Below the pieces are notes generated by a model. That model had not been told where the DNA came from. It saw nothing but the letters and a program-made list of their open reading frames with translations, and did no database searches. DNA of 64,000 nt from a gamma proteobacterium symbiont of Stewartia floridana (lineage in GTDB: Bacteria > Pseudomonadota > Gammaproteobacteria > Chromatiales > Chromatiaceae). Both the position numbers and the translations under genes were made by a program. The stretch lies in assembly GCA_003676145.1 (NCBI GenBank), contig NAUB01000029.1:1-64000 (forward strand), in the 5' to 3' direction. Below, piece by piece: positions 34,685 through 44,492 of this stretch. Position 1 is the first letter of the stretch. Each line of letters begins with the position of its first letter.

Positions 34685-35396
34685 CGAATTCTCCCATAAG
34701 AAGGCTAAACGACCAGGCCCGATCTGTTGAGTACCATTGGATAATACCCTTCAGATAACAATGATCAGCAACACGCCAAAACAACCCGGCATTCACCAGC
34801 GACGATCGACCTGGTGCGGAGGTGATCGTTGCGGTCTTTGAACTTGATGGAGAGGAGTCGTCTTTTGGCAAAGACTATCAAGGCACACAGGTGCCCGGTA
34901 TTAAGATCACAGCCTGGTCAATCTGGTCGGGTAGCCAGAGGCTAAACCAAATCGCTCATGCTGCAGGAGATGCCAGGGGAATTATCCGTGATCGACATAC
35001 ATACTGCCTGAGAGTATGTCGATCACGCCAATCCCTTCTTATTGTTGTCTGTACGACACAGACCACCCCATCCATCCTCACTTGTCTCACCGCTTTCCCC
35101 CGGAATCCCAGTGATCAATTCACTACCCATCGGACCCCAAAGCGAGTTTGTTACTTTTTGTGAAACAGTAACAAAACCCTAACAAGGCTCATGTTTTTTT
35201 ATTATGGGGTGATACCCTACTTTTGGAGGGTAGTAATACCCCTACACTCAGACTGCGATCTGCCAACAAACTCTCTACGTAGAGCGGGAAAAAGGAGCTG
35301 AGAACTCGACAACTCAACTCAATCGTTAGAGTATTGAACCCGGATGCGGAACAGACTGCCTTATACTCAAACTCCCCACACATTCGGGTAACGCCT
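34685..35396. other. Long intergenic region with several inverted repeats
   Basis: About 710 bp between divergent genes. It holds at least three palindromic structures: 34988-35026, 35147-35175 (TTTGTTAC and GTAACAAA, 13-base loop) and 35206-35242 (GGGGT/ACCCC with inner ACCCT/AGGGT). A T-run and the AT-rich TTATTATGGGG are near 35190-35210. A 113-residue frame at 34822-35163 has no ribosome-binding site and is not believed. A small RNA or an operator cluster is possible. Confidence 0.4.
34988..35026. repeat. Perfect 13-bp inverted repeat
   Basis: GTGATCGACATAC (34988-35000) and GTATGTCGATCAC (35014-35026) are perfect reverse complements separated by 13 bases, followed by a T-rich stretch (CCCTTCTTATTGTTG). 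On the plus strand it resembles a terminator, but no gene precedes it. Confidence 0.6.
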
Positions 35397-35621
35397 ATGC
35401 ACTCGGTACCGATCATTGCTGCCATTCTCAAGTTTGCAGACCGGCTGCGTTTCCGCCAGCTGTTTCTGCTTACCGGCACGTTGTTTCTGCTCGATCTTGT
35501 GATACCCGATGTGATCCCGTTTGCCGATGAACTGATACTCGGACTGCTCACCCTGCTGTTTGCCGCCTGGCGTAAACCGAAGCAGCAGCAAAACGTCATT
35601 GAGGACAAAAGCGCTCACTGA
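35397..35621 (+). CDS. DUF6116-like small membrane protein
   Basis: A 74-residue protein with two membrane segments. ADRLRFRQLFLLTGTLFLLD followed by LVIPDVIPFADELILGLLTL and a charged tail matches the small DUF6116-type family as I remember it. Function unknown. The start at 35397 is chosen because the preceding in-frame residues are hydrophilic and unlike the family; no strong ribosome-binding site is visible. Confidence 0.65.
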   Translation: MHSVPIIAAILKFADRLRFRQLFLLTGTLFLLDLVIPDVIPFADELILGLLTLLFAAWRKPKQQQNVIEDKSAH

Positions 35622-35710
35622 GCGCCGCATCCGAACGCCTGCTGAAGGCTGCCCACCCTGCCATCGACCGCCCCATTGCTGAGCTATACTTTCAGGACAG
35701 GGAGTAAGTC

Positions 35711-36442
35711 GTGTCTGATTCAGGTTCCAGCTCAATCCCCCATATCACCCTGCAAGGTCAGGGGCTGACCAAGGTCTATCACACAGGCAGTGTTGACGTG
35801 CACGCCCTGCGTGGTGTCGACCTTGAGTTGCGCGAGGGGGAACTGGTGGTGCTGCTGGGCCCTTCCGGCAGCGGTAAATCGACCCTGCTCAATATCCTCG
35901 GCGGTCTCGACAGCCCGAGTAGTGGCGAAGTGACCTTTCGCGACATGCGCATCAGCGCCGATGACGAATCCACCCTGACCCGATACCGTCGTGACCATGT
36001 GGGCTTTGTGTTTCAGTTCTATAACCTGATCCCCAGTCTCACCGCACGGGAAAATGTCTCACTGGTTACCGAGATCGCCAAGCGCGCCATGGACCCTGCA
36101 GAAGCCCTCGCCCTGGTCGGACTGGCGGAACGGCTCGACCACTTTCCCGCGCAACTCTCAGGCGGTGAACAGCAGCGGGTGGCGATCGCCCGGGCGATTG
36201 CCAAACGACCGGACATCCTGCTGTGCGACGAACCCACCGGGGCGCTCGACAGCCAGACCGGCATCCTGGTACTGGAGGCGATTGAGCGGGTCAACCAGGA
36301 GATGGGAACCACCACCGCCGTGATCACCCACAACAGTGTCATCGGTGAGATGGCGGACCGGGTACTGCACTTTGCCAACGGGCATGTTGCGGATTATCAG
36401 GAAAACAGCCTCCGAAAAGGGGCGCATGAGTTGAGCTGGTGA
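35711..36442 (+). CDS. ABC transporter ATP-binding protein (MacB/LolD-type)
   Basis: A 243-residue ATPase: Walker [11 protein letters not shown]-loop [17 protein letters not shown], signature [15 protein letters not shown], Walker [13 protein letters not shown] and the H-loop ITHN. The [11 protein letters not shown] pattern is typical of the MacB/LolD-like ABC subfamily that works with FtsX-type permeases. GTG start with GGGAG upstream. First gene of a three-gene operon with a permease and an HlyD-type adaptor. Confidence 0.93.
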   Translation: MSDSGSSSIPHITLQGQGLTKVYHTGSVDVHALRGVDLELREGELVVLLGPSGSGKSTLLNILGGLDSPSSGEVTFRDMRISADDESTLTRYRRDHVGFVFQFYNLIPSLTARENVSLVTEIAKRAMDPAEALALVGLAERLDHFPAQLSGGEQQRVAIARAIAKRPDILLCDEPTGALDSQTGILVLEAIERVNQEMGTTTAVITHNSVIGEMADRVLHFANGHVADYQENSLRKGAHELSW

Positions 36443-36449
36443 CAGAACC

Positions 36450-38813
36450 ATGCGCGCCCTGAATCTTAAACTGATACGCAACCTGTGGAAGCTGAAGGGA
36501 CAGGTCTTGGCGATTGCGGTGGTGATCGCCTCCGGCGTGGCGGTTCTGGTGATGTCCCTGTCAGCCTTGCAGGCCCTGCAACAGACTGCCACCGCCTATT
36601 ACGAGAGGCAGCGTTTCGCCGATGTCTTTGCCACGGTCAAGCGCGCCCCGCGCCGACTGGTCAACCAGATCAGCACGCTACCCGGGGTGCGCTCGGTGGA
36701 GGACAGAATCAAACAGATGGCCACTCTCTCCATCGAAGGATTCGAGGAGCCGGTGATCGGCCAACTGGTCTCCATTCCGGAACAGGGGGAGCCGCTGCTC
36801 AACAATCTGGTACTGAGATCGGGCCGGCTGGTGAGCCTGGGTCACCCGGATGAGGTGGTGCTCAACGAGCCGTTTGCCGAAGCCCACGATCTGCAGCCCG
36901 GCGATCAGTTCAAGGCTCTGATGAATGGCCACCAGCGCAGCCTCACCGTGGTCGGCATCGCCCTCTCCCCTGAATTCATCTACAGCATGGGCCCAGGCGC
37001 TTTGATGCCAGATGACAAACGCTTCGGCGTGATGTGGATGGGCCGGGAAGCCCTGGCTGCCGCTTACGACCTCGAGGGAGCCTTCAACGAAGTCAGTCTG
37101 GGACTGCTGCATGACAGCAGCCCGGAGCAGATTATCGTCAAGCTTGATCGACTTCTCGAAAGCTACGGCAGCCACGGTGCGATCGCCCGCAAAAACCAGA
37201 TTTCAAACTGGTTTCTGATGAATGAGATCGAACAGCTTAAAACTATGTCGACCATTCTCCCCACCATCTTCCTGGCGGTTGCTGCATTTCTCGGCAATAT
37301 GGTCATGAGCCGCCTGATCGCCACCGACCGGAGCGAAATCGGTCTGATGAAGGCGTTCGGCTACAGCAACTGGCAGGTCGCCTGGCACTACACCAAGATG
37401 GTCATGGCGATGTGCGGTGTCGGCATTGTTCTGGGCTGGCTGCTGGGCGCCTGGCTGGGTCGGGTCAACACCGAAATCTACGCCGATCTGTTTCGCTTTC
37501 CACTGCTGATTTTCCGCCCCGATCCAGGTGTCTTCGCCATTGGCGCGGCGGTCAGTCTGATCGCCGCCCTGGCAGGCTCACTGGGCGCGGTACGACATGC
37601 AGCCACCCTGCCACCGGCCGAGGCGATGAGTCCACCGGCACCACCCATGTATCGCAGCAGCCGCTTCTCTCAAAGCCGCTTCGGTTTGTGGCTCGATCAA
37701 CCGACCCGGATCATCCTGCGGCAGATCATGCGCTCCCCGTGGAGGTCACTGCTGACCAGTATCGGCATCGCCCTGTCGGTCTCCGTGATGGTAATGGCGC
37801 TGCAATGGATCGATGCCATTGAAGAGATCATCGAGGTTCAGTTCCACCAGACGCAGCGCCAGGACATGAGCGTCGGGCTGGTAGAGAGCCAATCGGATCA
37901 GACACTGCGTGAGATCCGCCGCCTACCCGGCGTATTGGCGGCCGAACCGATGAGAAGCAAAAGTGCTGATCTGAAGGCGGGACACCTCAGCCACCGTGGC
38001 GGCATCGAGGGAGTCACCGACAATCCAAAACTGCAACGCATCTATGATGCTCAGGGAGACGTCGTCAGCATACCTCCGGAAGGCTTGATTCTCTCTACCC
38101 GACTGGCTGAGAAGCTGGATGTTCAGATCGGTGATTCCGTCTGGGTTGAAGTGCTGGAAGGGAAACAGCCCAAGGCTTTGATACCGGTGGTAAGTCTGTT
38201 CGAGACCTACATGGGAATGCCGGCCTACATGCATATCCAGGCCTTCAACCGATTGATGGGAGAGAGCGCCAGTCTTGAGGCGATCAACCTGCTGGTGGAT
38301 AAAAACCAGCTGAGCCAGCTCTATCGCAGCTTGAAATCGCTGCCCAAAGTCTCCGCTGTGACCCTCAAGGATGCCGCCGTAGAGGAGTTCAACGAGACCA
38401 TGGCTGAAATGTTGATGATCTATATCTCCTTTTTCGCCGCCTTTGCCTGCGCACTGGGATTTGGCGTGGTCTACAACAGCACCCGGATCGCCCTTTCAGA
38501 GCGGGGTAGAGAGCTGGCTACCCTGCGGGTATTGGGCTTCCACTCCGGTGAAATTTCTTACATTCTGTTGGGTGAGGCCGCGCTGCTGATTCTGATTGGA
38601 CTGCCGCTGGGCTGTCTGATGGGGCATGGTCTCGGATGGCTGATGACCAACGCAATGAACACCGAGCTGTTTCGAATTCCACTGGTCATCAAGGCCGCCA
38701 CGGATGCAACCGCCGTACTGGTTACACTGGGTGCAACCGCATTCTCTGCAGCCCTGGTCCGCAGGCGACTTGACCATCTCGATTTGATTGCCGTACTGAA
38801 AACTCGTGAGTGA
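36450..38813 (+). CDS. FtsX-like ABC permease (long, two-module form)
   Basis: A 787-residue membrane protein with one N-terminal segment (QVLAIAVVIASGVAVLVMSL), a periplasmic domain, three segments near residue 260-390, a linker, and a second repeat (segment at about 430, periplasmic domain, three segments at the end). Both halves carry FtsX features such as ALSERGRELATLRVLGF. Such permeases use a mechanotransmission mechanism. It lies 7 bp after the ATPase; the adaptor follows with 2 bp spacing. Substrate unknown: antibiotic, lipid or surface molecule are all possible. Confidence 0.9.
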   Translation: MRALNLKLIRNLWKLKGQVLAIAVVIASGVAVLVMSLSALQALQQTATAYYERQRFADVFATVKRAPRRLVNQISTLPGVRSVEDRIKQMATLSIEGFEEPVIGQLVSIPEQGEPLLNNLVLRSGRLVSLGHPDEVVLNEPFAEAHDLQPGDQFKALMNGHQRSLTVVGIALSPEFIYSMGPGALMPDDKRFGVMWMGREALAAAYDLEGAFNEVSLGLLHDSSPEQIIVKLDRLLESYGSHGAIARKNQISNWFLMNEIEQLKTMSTILPTIFLAVAAFLGNMVMSRLIATDRSEIGLMKAFGYSNWQVAWHYTKMVMAMCGVGIVLGWLLGAWLGRVNTEIYADLFRFPLLIFRPDPGVFAIGAAVSLIAALAGSLGAVRHAATLPPAEAMSPPAPPMYRSSRFSQSRFGLWLDQPTRIILRQIMRSPWRSLLTSIGIALSVSVMVMALQWIDAIEEIIEVQFHQTQRQDMSVGLVESQSDQTLREIRRLPGVLAAEPMRSKSADLKAGHLSHRGGIEGVTDNPKLQRIYDAQGDVVSIPPEGLILSTRLAEKLDVQIGDSVWVEVLEGKQPKALIPVVSLFETYMGMPAYMHIQAFNRLMGESASLEAINLLVDKNQLSQLYRSLKSLPKVSAVTLKDAAVEEFNETMAEMLMIYISFFAAFACALGFGVVYNSTRIALSERGRELATLRVLGFHSGEISYILLGEAALLILIGLPLGCLMGHGLGWLMTNAMNTELFRIPLVIKAATDATAVLVTLGATAFSAALVRRRLDHLDLIAVLKTRE

Positions 38814-38815
38814 TT

Positions 38816-40024
38816 ATGAGCGCACATTGGAAACGTATCTTGATTTGGGGTGTGGTGAGTCTGGTTGTCCTGGCGTCACTGCTCTGGGCCTTCCAGCCGA
38901 AACCGATTGCAGTTGACCTGATGACCCTGCAACCGGGTGAACTCGTTGTGACGATCGATGAAGAGGGAGAGACCCGGGTCAGGGATGTGTTTACTCTCTC
39001 TGCACCGATCAGTGGCCGGGCGATGCGCATCGAGGCGGAAGTCGGCGATCGGGTGATTGCCAATGAAACCCTGTTGGCCGAGATCGAACCCATCGATCCA
39101 ACCCTGCTCGATCCGCGTAGCGAAGCCCAGGCCCGGGCCGATATCCGCGCAGCCGAAGCCAACCGGATTCTGGCTGAAGCGGCAGTGAAGGAGGCCCGGG
39201 TTGAGCTCGATTTTGCACACAGTGAACTCAACCGATCCCGTCGACTGCATAAAGAGGCCGTGATCTCGGCAAGAGAGCTTGAATCGGTGCAAAGGACCTA
39301 CCAGACCCGCCAGGCAGCATTGGAGACCGCCGTCGCCAATCGTCAGGCAAGACAGGCGGAACTGGAGCGCGCCAACGCCCAATTGATCTCTCCCACGGAA
39401 CCTCGCAGCAATGCAGAGGCGTGCCAATGTGTACCGATTCGTGCCCCCGTCAACGGCCGGATCCTGAAAATCCAGCATAAGAGCGAAGGGGTGGTGAGTG
39501 CCGGTGAGCCCCTGCTGGAGATTGGTGACCCGGACAAACTGGAGATTGTGGCTGATCTGCTCTCCTCGGATGCCATCAAGGTGGAACCGGGTCAACAGGT
39601 CTATATCGAAAACTGGGGGGGTGATCAAACACTCAACGGTGTGGTAAGGCGGGTTGAGCCCTTCGGCTTCACAAAGATTTCGGCGCTTGGCATTGAGGAG
39701 CAGCGGGTCAATGTGATCATCGATTTCACCTCACCGCACAAAGAGTGGAATCGTATTGCACACGGCTATCAAGTGGACGCAAGGATAGTACTATGGCGCG
39801 GCAAACAGGTATTGAAAATACCGCTCACCGCACTGTTTCGGGACGGCAAGCAGTGGTCAGTCTTCATCGAGCAGGATGGTTTGGCTGAACAGCGCCAGAT
39901 CACGATCGGCTATCGTACCGGATTTGAGGCGGAGGTGACTGAAGGGCTAAGCCCGGGTGAACGGATCATTGTCCACCCGAGCGACAAAATCAAACAAGGC
40001 GTACTGCTTGAAGGCAGAGAGTAG
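38816..40024 (+). CDS. HlyD/RND-type periplasmic adaptor subunit
   Basis: A 402-residue membrane-fusion protein: N-terminal membrane anchor (about 7-27), barrel and lipoyl halves (LSAPISGRAMRIEAEVGDRV and IRAPVNGRILKIQHKSEGVV), a long coiled-coil hairpin between them (about 95-195), and a beta-barrel domain with LEIGDPDKLEIVADLLSSDA. It links the inner-membrane ABC/FtsX pair to the outside. The start codon is two bases past the permease stop. No outer-membrane TolC-type gene is in the window. Confidence 0.92.
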   Translation: MSAHWKRILIWGVVSLVVLASLLWAFQPKPIAVDLMTLQPGELVVTIDEEGETRVRDVFTLSAPISGRAMRIEAEVGDRVIANETLLAEIEPIDPTLLDPRSEAQARADIRAAEANRILAEAAVKEARVELDFAHSELNRSRRLHKEAVISARELESVQRTYQTRQAALETAVANRQARQAELERANAQLISPTEPRSNAEACQCVPIRAPVNGRILKIQHKSEGVVSAGEPLLEIGDPDKLEIVADLLSSDAIKVEPGQQVYIENWGGDQTLNGVVRRVEPFGFTKISALGIEEQRVNVIIDFTSPHKEWNRIAHGYQVDARIVLWRGKQVLKIPLTALFRDGKQWSVFIEQDGLAEQRQITIGYRTGFEAEVTEGLSPGERIIVHPSDKIKQGVLLEGRE

Positions 40025-40035
40025 CCGGTAAAGAT

Positions 40036-41232
40036 TCAGGCAGTGGCTTGCTCGGCCAGATTCTTCTCGGTCCAGAGCATGGCACTACCATCGACACCGA
40101 CGGATCTGGCACGACCACTGGTCTTGGCGGTATACATACGATGATCGGCCAGTTCAATCTGCGCCTTCCAGTCGTTTACATTGTCTTCCTGTACCTCAGC
40201 CACCCCGATACTGGCAGTCACCGGTCCACCTTCAGGGCGTTCGCCAACGCCTGCCGTCATGATTCGATTCACCACCTCATTCGCTTCTCTCGGGTCAGCG
40301 GTCGGCAATACCACAACAAACTCCTCACCACCCCAGCGAATCACACTGTCCCCTTTGCGCACACAATTGCAGATCTGTTCTGACGCGGTCTTAAGCACCT
40401 TGTCACCGATATCATGTCCGTAGGTATCGTTTACCGCTTTGAAGTTATCCAGATCGAAGTAGAGGATCGACATCGAACTGCCTCCCATGGAAGCCAGTCT
40501 GAACTGCAGATCCAGAACTTCTATACCCGCACGCCGGGTAAGCATACCGGTGAGTACATCGTAACTGGCACGACTGACCTGAGAGAGCATGTAACGCAGC
40601 TGAGTCAAGGAGGAGAACAGGGCAACCCCGAGGATCAGAATCAGCAGCCACATAGTGGAAACCGCCTGGGGTATTTCGGCTTCACTGCCGGGAAACGCAG
40701 AAACCAGTGTGACCAGAAACAGAGGCACGGCATAGACCAGGAACTCAACCAGGGTCAACGGGAAGAGGGTTAATCCGGCCACCATTACAAACGGCAGCAA
40801 GCCATAGAGCCCGGCAATGATCTGCTCCTGACTGGTGAGCGGATAATCCTCAATCCAATAACCGGAAGCGAGGTAGAAAAGCGGGGTTACGGCAAGCATA
40901 CCGGCCAATAACAGGCGTGCCCGCTTCATGGTCGGCTCGCGACGGGACAACCAGGCCAGGATGGCGAAAACCATTCCGGATACCGCTCTGATCGTCAGCA
41001 GACCACCCCACAGGGCACTGGGCAGAAAGAGCAGGTCGATGATCGACCAGGCCGGCACCAGTACCGCAAAAACAACACAAAAGAAAAACACCCTGCTCTG
41101 AATGATGGTAGCCCGGTGTCCGGAGATTGGCAGACCATGTTCCTTGGTCGTGAACAACTCGTAGAGTTGATCTTTCGTATATATCCCTAATGATTCACTG
41201 ATCGTAATATACATTTTCTCAATGCTGGTCAT
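40036..41232 (-). CDS. Membrane diguanylate cyclase (GGDEF)
   Basis: A 398-residue protein: about six membrane segments in residues 45-220, followed by a GGDEF domain with the intact motif GGEEF (RWGGEEFVVVL, near residue 300), the D-x-D-x-F-K metal region FDLDNFKAVNDTYGHDIGD and ASIGVAEVQ. It should make c-di-GMP; the membrane part is probably the sensor. Start at MTSIEKMYI (41232) rather than 58 residues upstream because the extension is unlike a protein N-terminus; the ribosome-binding site is weak. It converges with the exporter operon, with 11 bp between stops. Confidence 0.9.
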   Translation of the reverse strand: MTSIEKMYITISESLGIYTKDQLYELFTTKEHGLPISGHRATIIQSRVFFFCVVFAVLVPAWSIIDLLFLPSALWGGLLTIRAVSGMVFAILAWLSRREPTMKRARLLLAGMLAVTPLFYLASGYWIEDYPLTSQEQIIAGLYGLLPFVMVAGLTLFPLTLVEFLVYAVPLFLVTLVSAFPGSEAEIPQAVSTMWLLILILGVALFSSLTQLRYMLSQVSRASYDVLTGMLTRRAGIEVLDLQFRLASMGGSSMSILYFDLDNFKAVNDTYGHDIGDKVLKTASEQICNCVRKGDSVIRWGGEEFVVVLPTADPREANEVVNRIMTAGVGERPEGGPVTASIGVAEVQEDNVNDWKAQIELADHRMYTAKTSGRARSVGVDGSAMLWTEKNLAEQATA

Positions 41233-41735
41233 TCCGTTAGATCCCACATCATTGTGGCCATGACTATAGCGCTTGTTGCCTGAATTCCTTGATCGCAAAA
41301 CAAGCAATCGATGATCCAGGTCAAAAGACCCATCCATAGTATCCACACAAACAACGCCGACAGGTTCCACCAATCGGGAGGGCTCGATAATCAACAGCAG
41401 AACCACGACAAATTAAGCCAGCTATTCTACATGGTTTTAGGCCTGCTTCTGCGAAGAATTTTGCAAATTGTTCTATATTTATTGTGCTAGATCAGTTAAA
41501 TCGATTGACTGAGTTGAGTCATCGGATGTTCGGTTACGTCAAGCGCTGATACCGGTAACAGAATATTAGAATGAAGGAATAATTTACTACGTGTCCTGTT
41601 GGTGTTTCAGCAGACTTACAAGCCTCACATCCCTGCCCTCTTGATCCCATAAAGATCGGGTGTAATCGGTCAACAAGATCCACTTTCAATCGATTCAGCG
41701 ACAGAGCACAGATCGGGAATGCTAGGGAGAGAGAC
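41233..41735. other. Intergenic region between divergent genes
   Basis: About 500 bp between the diguanylate cyclase and the acyltransferase. No gene or strong repeat seen; a short AT-rich patch (41450-41500) contains promoter-like hexamers without good pairing. Confidence 0.3.
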
Positions 41736-42509
41736 ATGGAGAGGCTGGCGCAAAATTTCTTTCAGTTTTTCAATCCGCGCTATGCCGCTTCCCGACATCA
41801 AAAGCGCTTCAGTTACAGCATCCGTTACAAAGTCTATGCAGAAGAGTTAGGCTGGGAACCACCCAGCAGCAGCCGACTTGAAACCGACCAATGTGATGAC
41901 TATTCCCACCACTGCCTGCTCGAACATATCCGCAGTGGGGATGTGGCAGGTTGTGTCAGGTTGGTGGTCCCGTCAGCAGACAGAACGGATAGCTACCTGC
42001 CCTATCAGTTACACCAGATCCCCAACATAGCGAGCGAACGCCTGTTGCAGATTCCACCTGCGGATATCGGCGAAATCTCCCGCTTGGCTGTGCCACTCCA
42101 CTTTCGGCGCAGAGCCAACGAAGCGGGCAAACCGTTTATCCTGGAGAGTCACAGCACAAATAAAATCTATACTGAAGAGGAGCGGCGTAATTTCCCCAAC
42201 ATTGCCATCGGTCTCTATTTGTCGTCGATCGCCCTGGTCGATCTCTGCCGGCTGAAGTTGGTATTGGTAGTAATGGAACCCAGACTGCAACGCCACCTGA
42301 ATCGTTACGGACTCCGCTTCCACAAAATCAGTGACGACTTTGAACTGCATGGCAAACGTGCACTGTTTGAACTGCCAAGCAGTGAACTGACCAGCAACAT
42401 GCCGGATGACATCAGGCTCCTCTACGAATTGATCAAACAGAATCTTGCGCAACAGCCCTGGCAATTCCCTGGCACCAAACCACAATTGCACTCGAATGAA
42501 AAATTTTGA
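41736..42509 (+). CDS. PEP-CTERM/exosortase-associated acyltransferase
   Basis: A 257-residue N-acyl-amino-acid-synthase-like protein of the type found with PEP-CTERM/exosortase systems (TIGR03694-like). FSYSIRYKVYAEELGWE at the start, EHIRSGDVAGCVRLVVP, then GEISRLAVPLHFRRR and the later IGLYLSSIALVDLCRL match the family. It is GNAT-like, and its product is unknown. GAGAGAGAC precedes the ATG. Its end overlaps the E1-like gene by 14 bases, so they are co-translated. PEP-CTERM-type proteins at 29.3 kb and 63.5 kb fit its context. Confidence 0.88.
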   Translation: MERLAQNFFQFFNPRYAASRHQKRFSYSIRYKVYAEELGWEPPSSSRLETDQCDDYSHHCLLEHIRSGDVAGCVRLVVPSADRTDSYLPYQLHQIPNIASERLLQIPPADIGEISRLAVPLHFRRRANEAGKPFILESHSTNKIYTEEERRNFPNIAIGLYLSSIALVDLCRLKLVLVVMEPRLQRHLNRYGLRFHKISDDFELHGKRALFELPSSELTSNMPDDIRLLYELIKQNLAQQPWQFPGTKPQLHSNEKF

Positions 42510-43368
42510 TTATCAACTGGCGTTTTCAAGGAATATCGGCTGGCTCACCGAAGCAGAGCAGCAGCAATTATCGAATGCCCGAGTCGCCATCGCAGGCCTG
42601 GGAGGGGTGGGTGGCAGCCACCTGCTTACCCTGACCCGGCTTGGAGTAGGACGATTCAATCTGGCCGATTTCGACAGCTTTGCGGTTGAAAACTTCAATC
42701 GTCAAACAGGAGCAAATCTCAACACGGTCGGTAAACCCAAGCTCGACACCATGATCGATGCCGCTCTGGCAATCAATCCGCTGTTGGATATCAAGCCATT
42801 TCCAGAGGGGGTAAAAGCGGATCAGGCAGAAGCGTTTTTACAGGGTTGTGACCTCTACCTGGATGGCCTCGATTTTTTTGCCATGACGGCAAGGCGGGCT
42901 GTGTTTGCCGCCTGTCATGAAATGGGACTGCCTGCGGTAACGGCAGCGCCCTTGGGAATGGGTTCGGCACTGCTCTGCTTCTTGCCAGGCGGGATGAGTT
43001 TCGAAGCCTACTTTCAACTTGAGGGGGTCGATGAGTACCAGCAATACTTGAGATTCCTGGTCGGCCTGGCCCCGGCAAGAGTGCACCAGGCTTATCTGGT
43101 TGAACCACAGCGGATCGATCTGCTGGCGAAGCGTGGTCCCTCGACTGCCATGGGCTGTGAAATCTGCGCCGGATTTGCCGCCAGTCAGGTTCTGAAACTG
43201 CTGCTCGGACGAGGAGCCGTTGCTGCGGCCCCTTGGGGGCTGCAGTTCGATGCCTACGAAAACCGACTCGCCAAAACCTGGAGACCCGGCGGAAATCGTC
43301 ACCCTTTGCAGCAACTGGCAATCTGGCTCGGCAGCCGTCAATTGGCCGCTTCCGCAGGAACCCCTTAG
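42496..43368 (+). CDS. ThiF/E1-like adenylyltransferase
   Basis: A 290-residue E1-like enzyme. The ATP-binding VAIAGLGGVGGSHLLTLTRL and the adenylation signature LADFDSFAVENFNRQTGAN are intact. A single CxxC (GCEICAG, near residue 218) is present where ThiF has two, so the zinc site may be incomplete. These enzymes adenylate a carboxylate, usually the C-terminus of a ubiquitin-like carrier; no such carrier gene is nearby. It overlaps the exosortase-associated acyltransferase by 14 bases, suggesting a joint modification pathway (inference). Confidence 0.88.
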   Translation: MKNFDYQLAFSRNIGWLTEAEQQQLSNARVAIAGLGGVGGSHLLTLTRLGVGRFNLADFDSFAVENFNRQTGANLNTVGKPKLDTMIDAALAINPLLDIKPFPEGVKADQAEAFLQGCDLYLDGLDFFAMTARRAVFAACHEMGLPAVTAAPLGMGSALLCFLPGGMSFEAYFQLEGVDEYQQYLRFLVGLAPARVHQAYLVEPQRIDLLAKRGPSTAMGCEICAGFAASQVLKLLLGRGAVAAAPWGLQFDAYENRLAKTWRPGGNRHPLQQLAIWLGSRQLAASAGTP

Positions 43369-43464
43369 CTGTTTGATGATCAACTATAGTTCCGGTTATC
43401 CGAATTGCCGAGATATCCACAGCAAGTTCAAAACAGAGCTTAAGATTAGCCCCCCGGAGGAATC

Positions 43465-44175
43465 ATGTGCCACACAGCACTCTACATAAAATCATCTCTG
43501 ATACTGATTGCCACAATGATCTCAGTTACCCCACTCCAGGCTGACCAGTCAGAGCGTCAATATGATCTGGTACAGCTCAATGCCTATGCCACAATGGAGG
43601 TGGATAACGACACCCAGATTGCCACCTTGTATGCACAAAAGGAGGGCACCGACCTAAAACAGCTGACCGATCAGATCAACACTCTGATCGCAGACGCGGT
43701 GAAAACGGCGAAACAGCGCAGTGATATCAAGGTCAGCACACTGGGCTACCGAACCTCCCCCCGCTATCATCAACAACAGCTTATCGGCTGGCGGGTTCGA
43801 CAATCGATTCGACTGGAGAGTACAGCAAGCCCTGCCATGAGCAGTTTGCTGGGCACTCTGCAATCCACATTGGCATTGGAGTCCCTGAGTTACACCATCT
43901 CAACAAACAAACGCCAGGCTGCCGAGGAGTCGCTTACCGCCCAGGCAATCAGCGCTTTTCGCAAACGAGCCGAGCAAGTCACTGAACAGATGGGGCGCAG
44001 CCGATATCGTCTGGTTGAGATGAATCTGCAGACCATTGATCACTCCCCGACACCCTACCCGATGCGCGCCAACATGATGGCGATTGAGGGGCGAGCATCA
44101 GCCCCCACCCTTGAGGGTGGCAGCCAGACCTTGAGAGTGGATGCGAACGGAAAGATCGAGTTGCAGCTTGAATAG
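43465..44175 (+). CDS. SIMPL-domain (DUF541) exported protein
   Basis: A 236-residue protein: signal peptide (about 1-26), then a SIMPL/DUF541 domain with LNAYATMEVDNDTQIATLYA, VKTAKQRSDIKVSTLGYRT, GWRVRQSIRLES and ALESLSYTIS. SIMPL proteins are periplasmic or outer-membrane-associated, with poorly known roles in stress. GGAGGAATC gives a strong ribosome-binding site. It follows the E1-like gene after 96 bp in the same direction. Confidence 0.85.
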   Translation: MCHTALYIKSSLILIATMISVTPLQADQSERQYDLVQLNAYATMEVDNDTQIATLYAQKEGTDLKQLTDQINTLIADAVKTAKQRSDIKVSTLGYRTSPRYHQQQLIGWRVRQSIRLESTASPAMSSLLGTLQSTLALESLSYTISTNKRQAAEESLTAQAISAFRKRAEQVTEQMGRSRYRLVEMNLQTIDHSPTPYPMRANMMAIEGRASAPTLEGGSQTLRVDANGKIELQLE

Positions 44176-44492
44176 TTTTCCATGGATCGGGCGAGAGGGA
44201 GATTAGCGGACTGTTCTGGCTTGCACCAGATGGTTTCAACACCACTCAGCAAAACAATTAGGAACGACAATCGCAGAGAACCGCCGGACCGGTAAAAAAT
44301 CCCACCCCCATGTCGATAGATTATCTAGCGGCACAGCAAAGATTTGTTCAACCTGCCGTCTCAGCAGCAATAGGTGCAAGACACGGCTCTTTCCTGTCAA
44401 CCAGGGATCGGCTTGGATTATTTGCCGGCTGCATTTGAATGACAGATACAAACCGAATGAGACAACCGCAGCATTGAGCTGTTGAAAAGCCT
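44176..44492. other. Intergenic region, nothing recognised
   Basis: 317 bp between two plus-strand genes. No gene, strong hairpin or operator stands out; the promoter of the sensor kinase should be near the right edge. Confidence 0.3.

Noticed and set aside
34822-35163. 113-residue plus-strand frame in the long intergenic region
   Set aside because: No ribosome-binding site, runs through palindromes, and no protein-like pattern.
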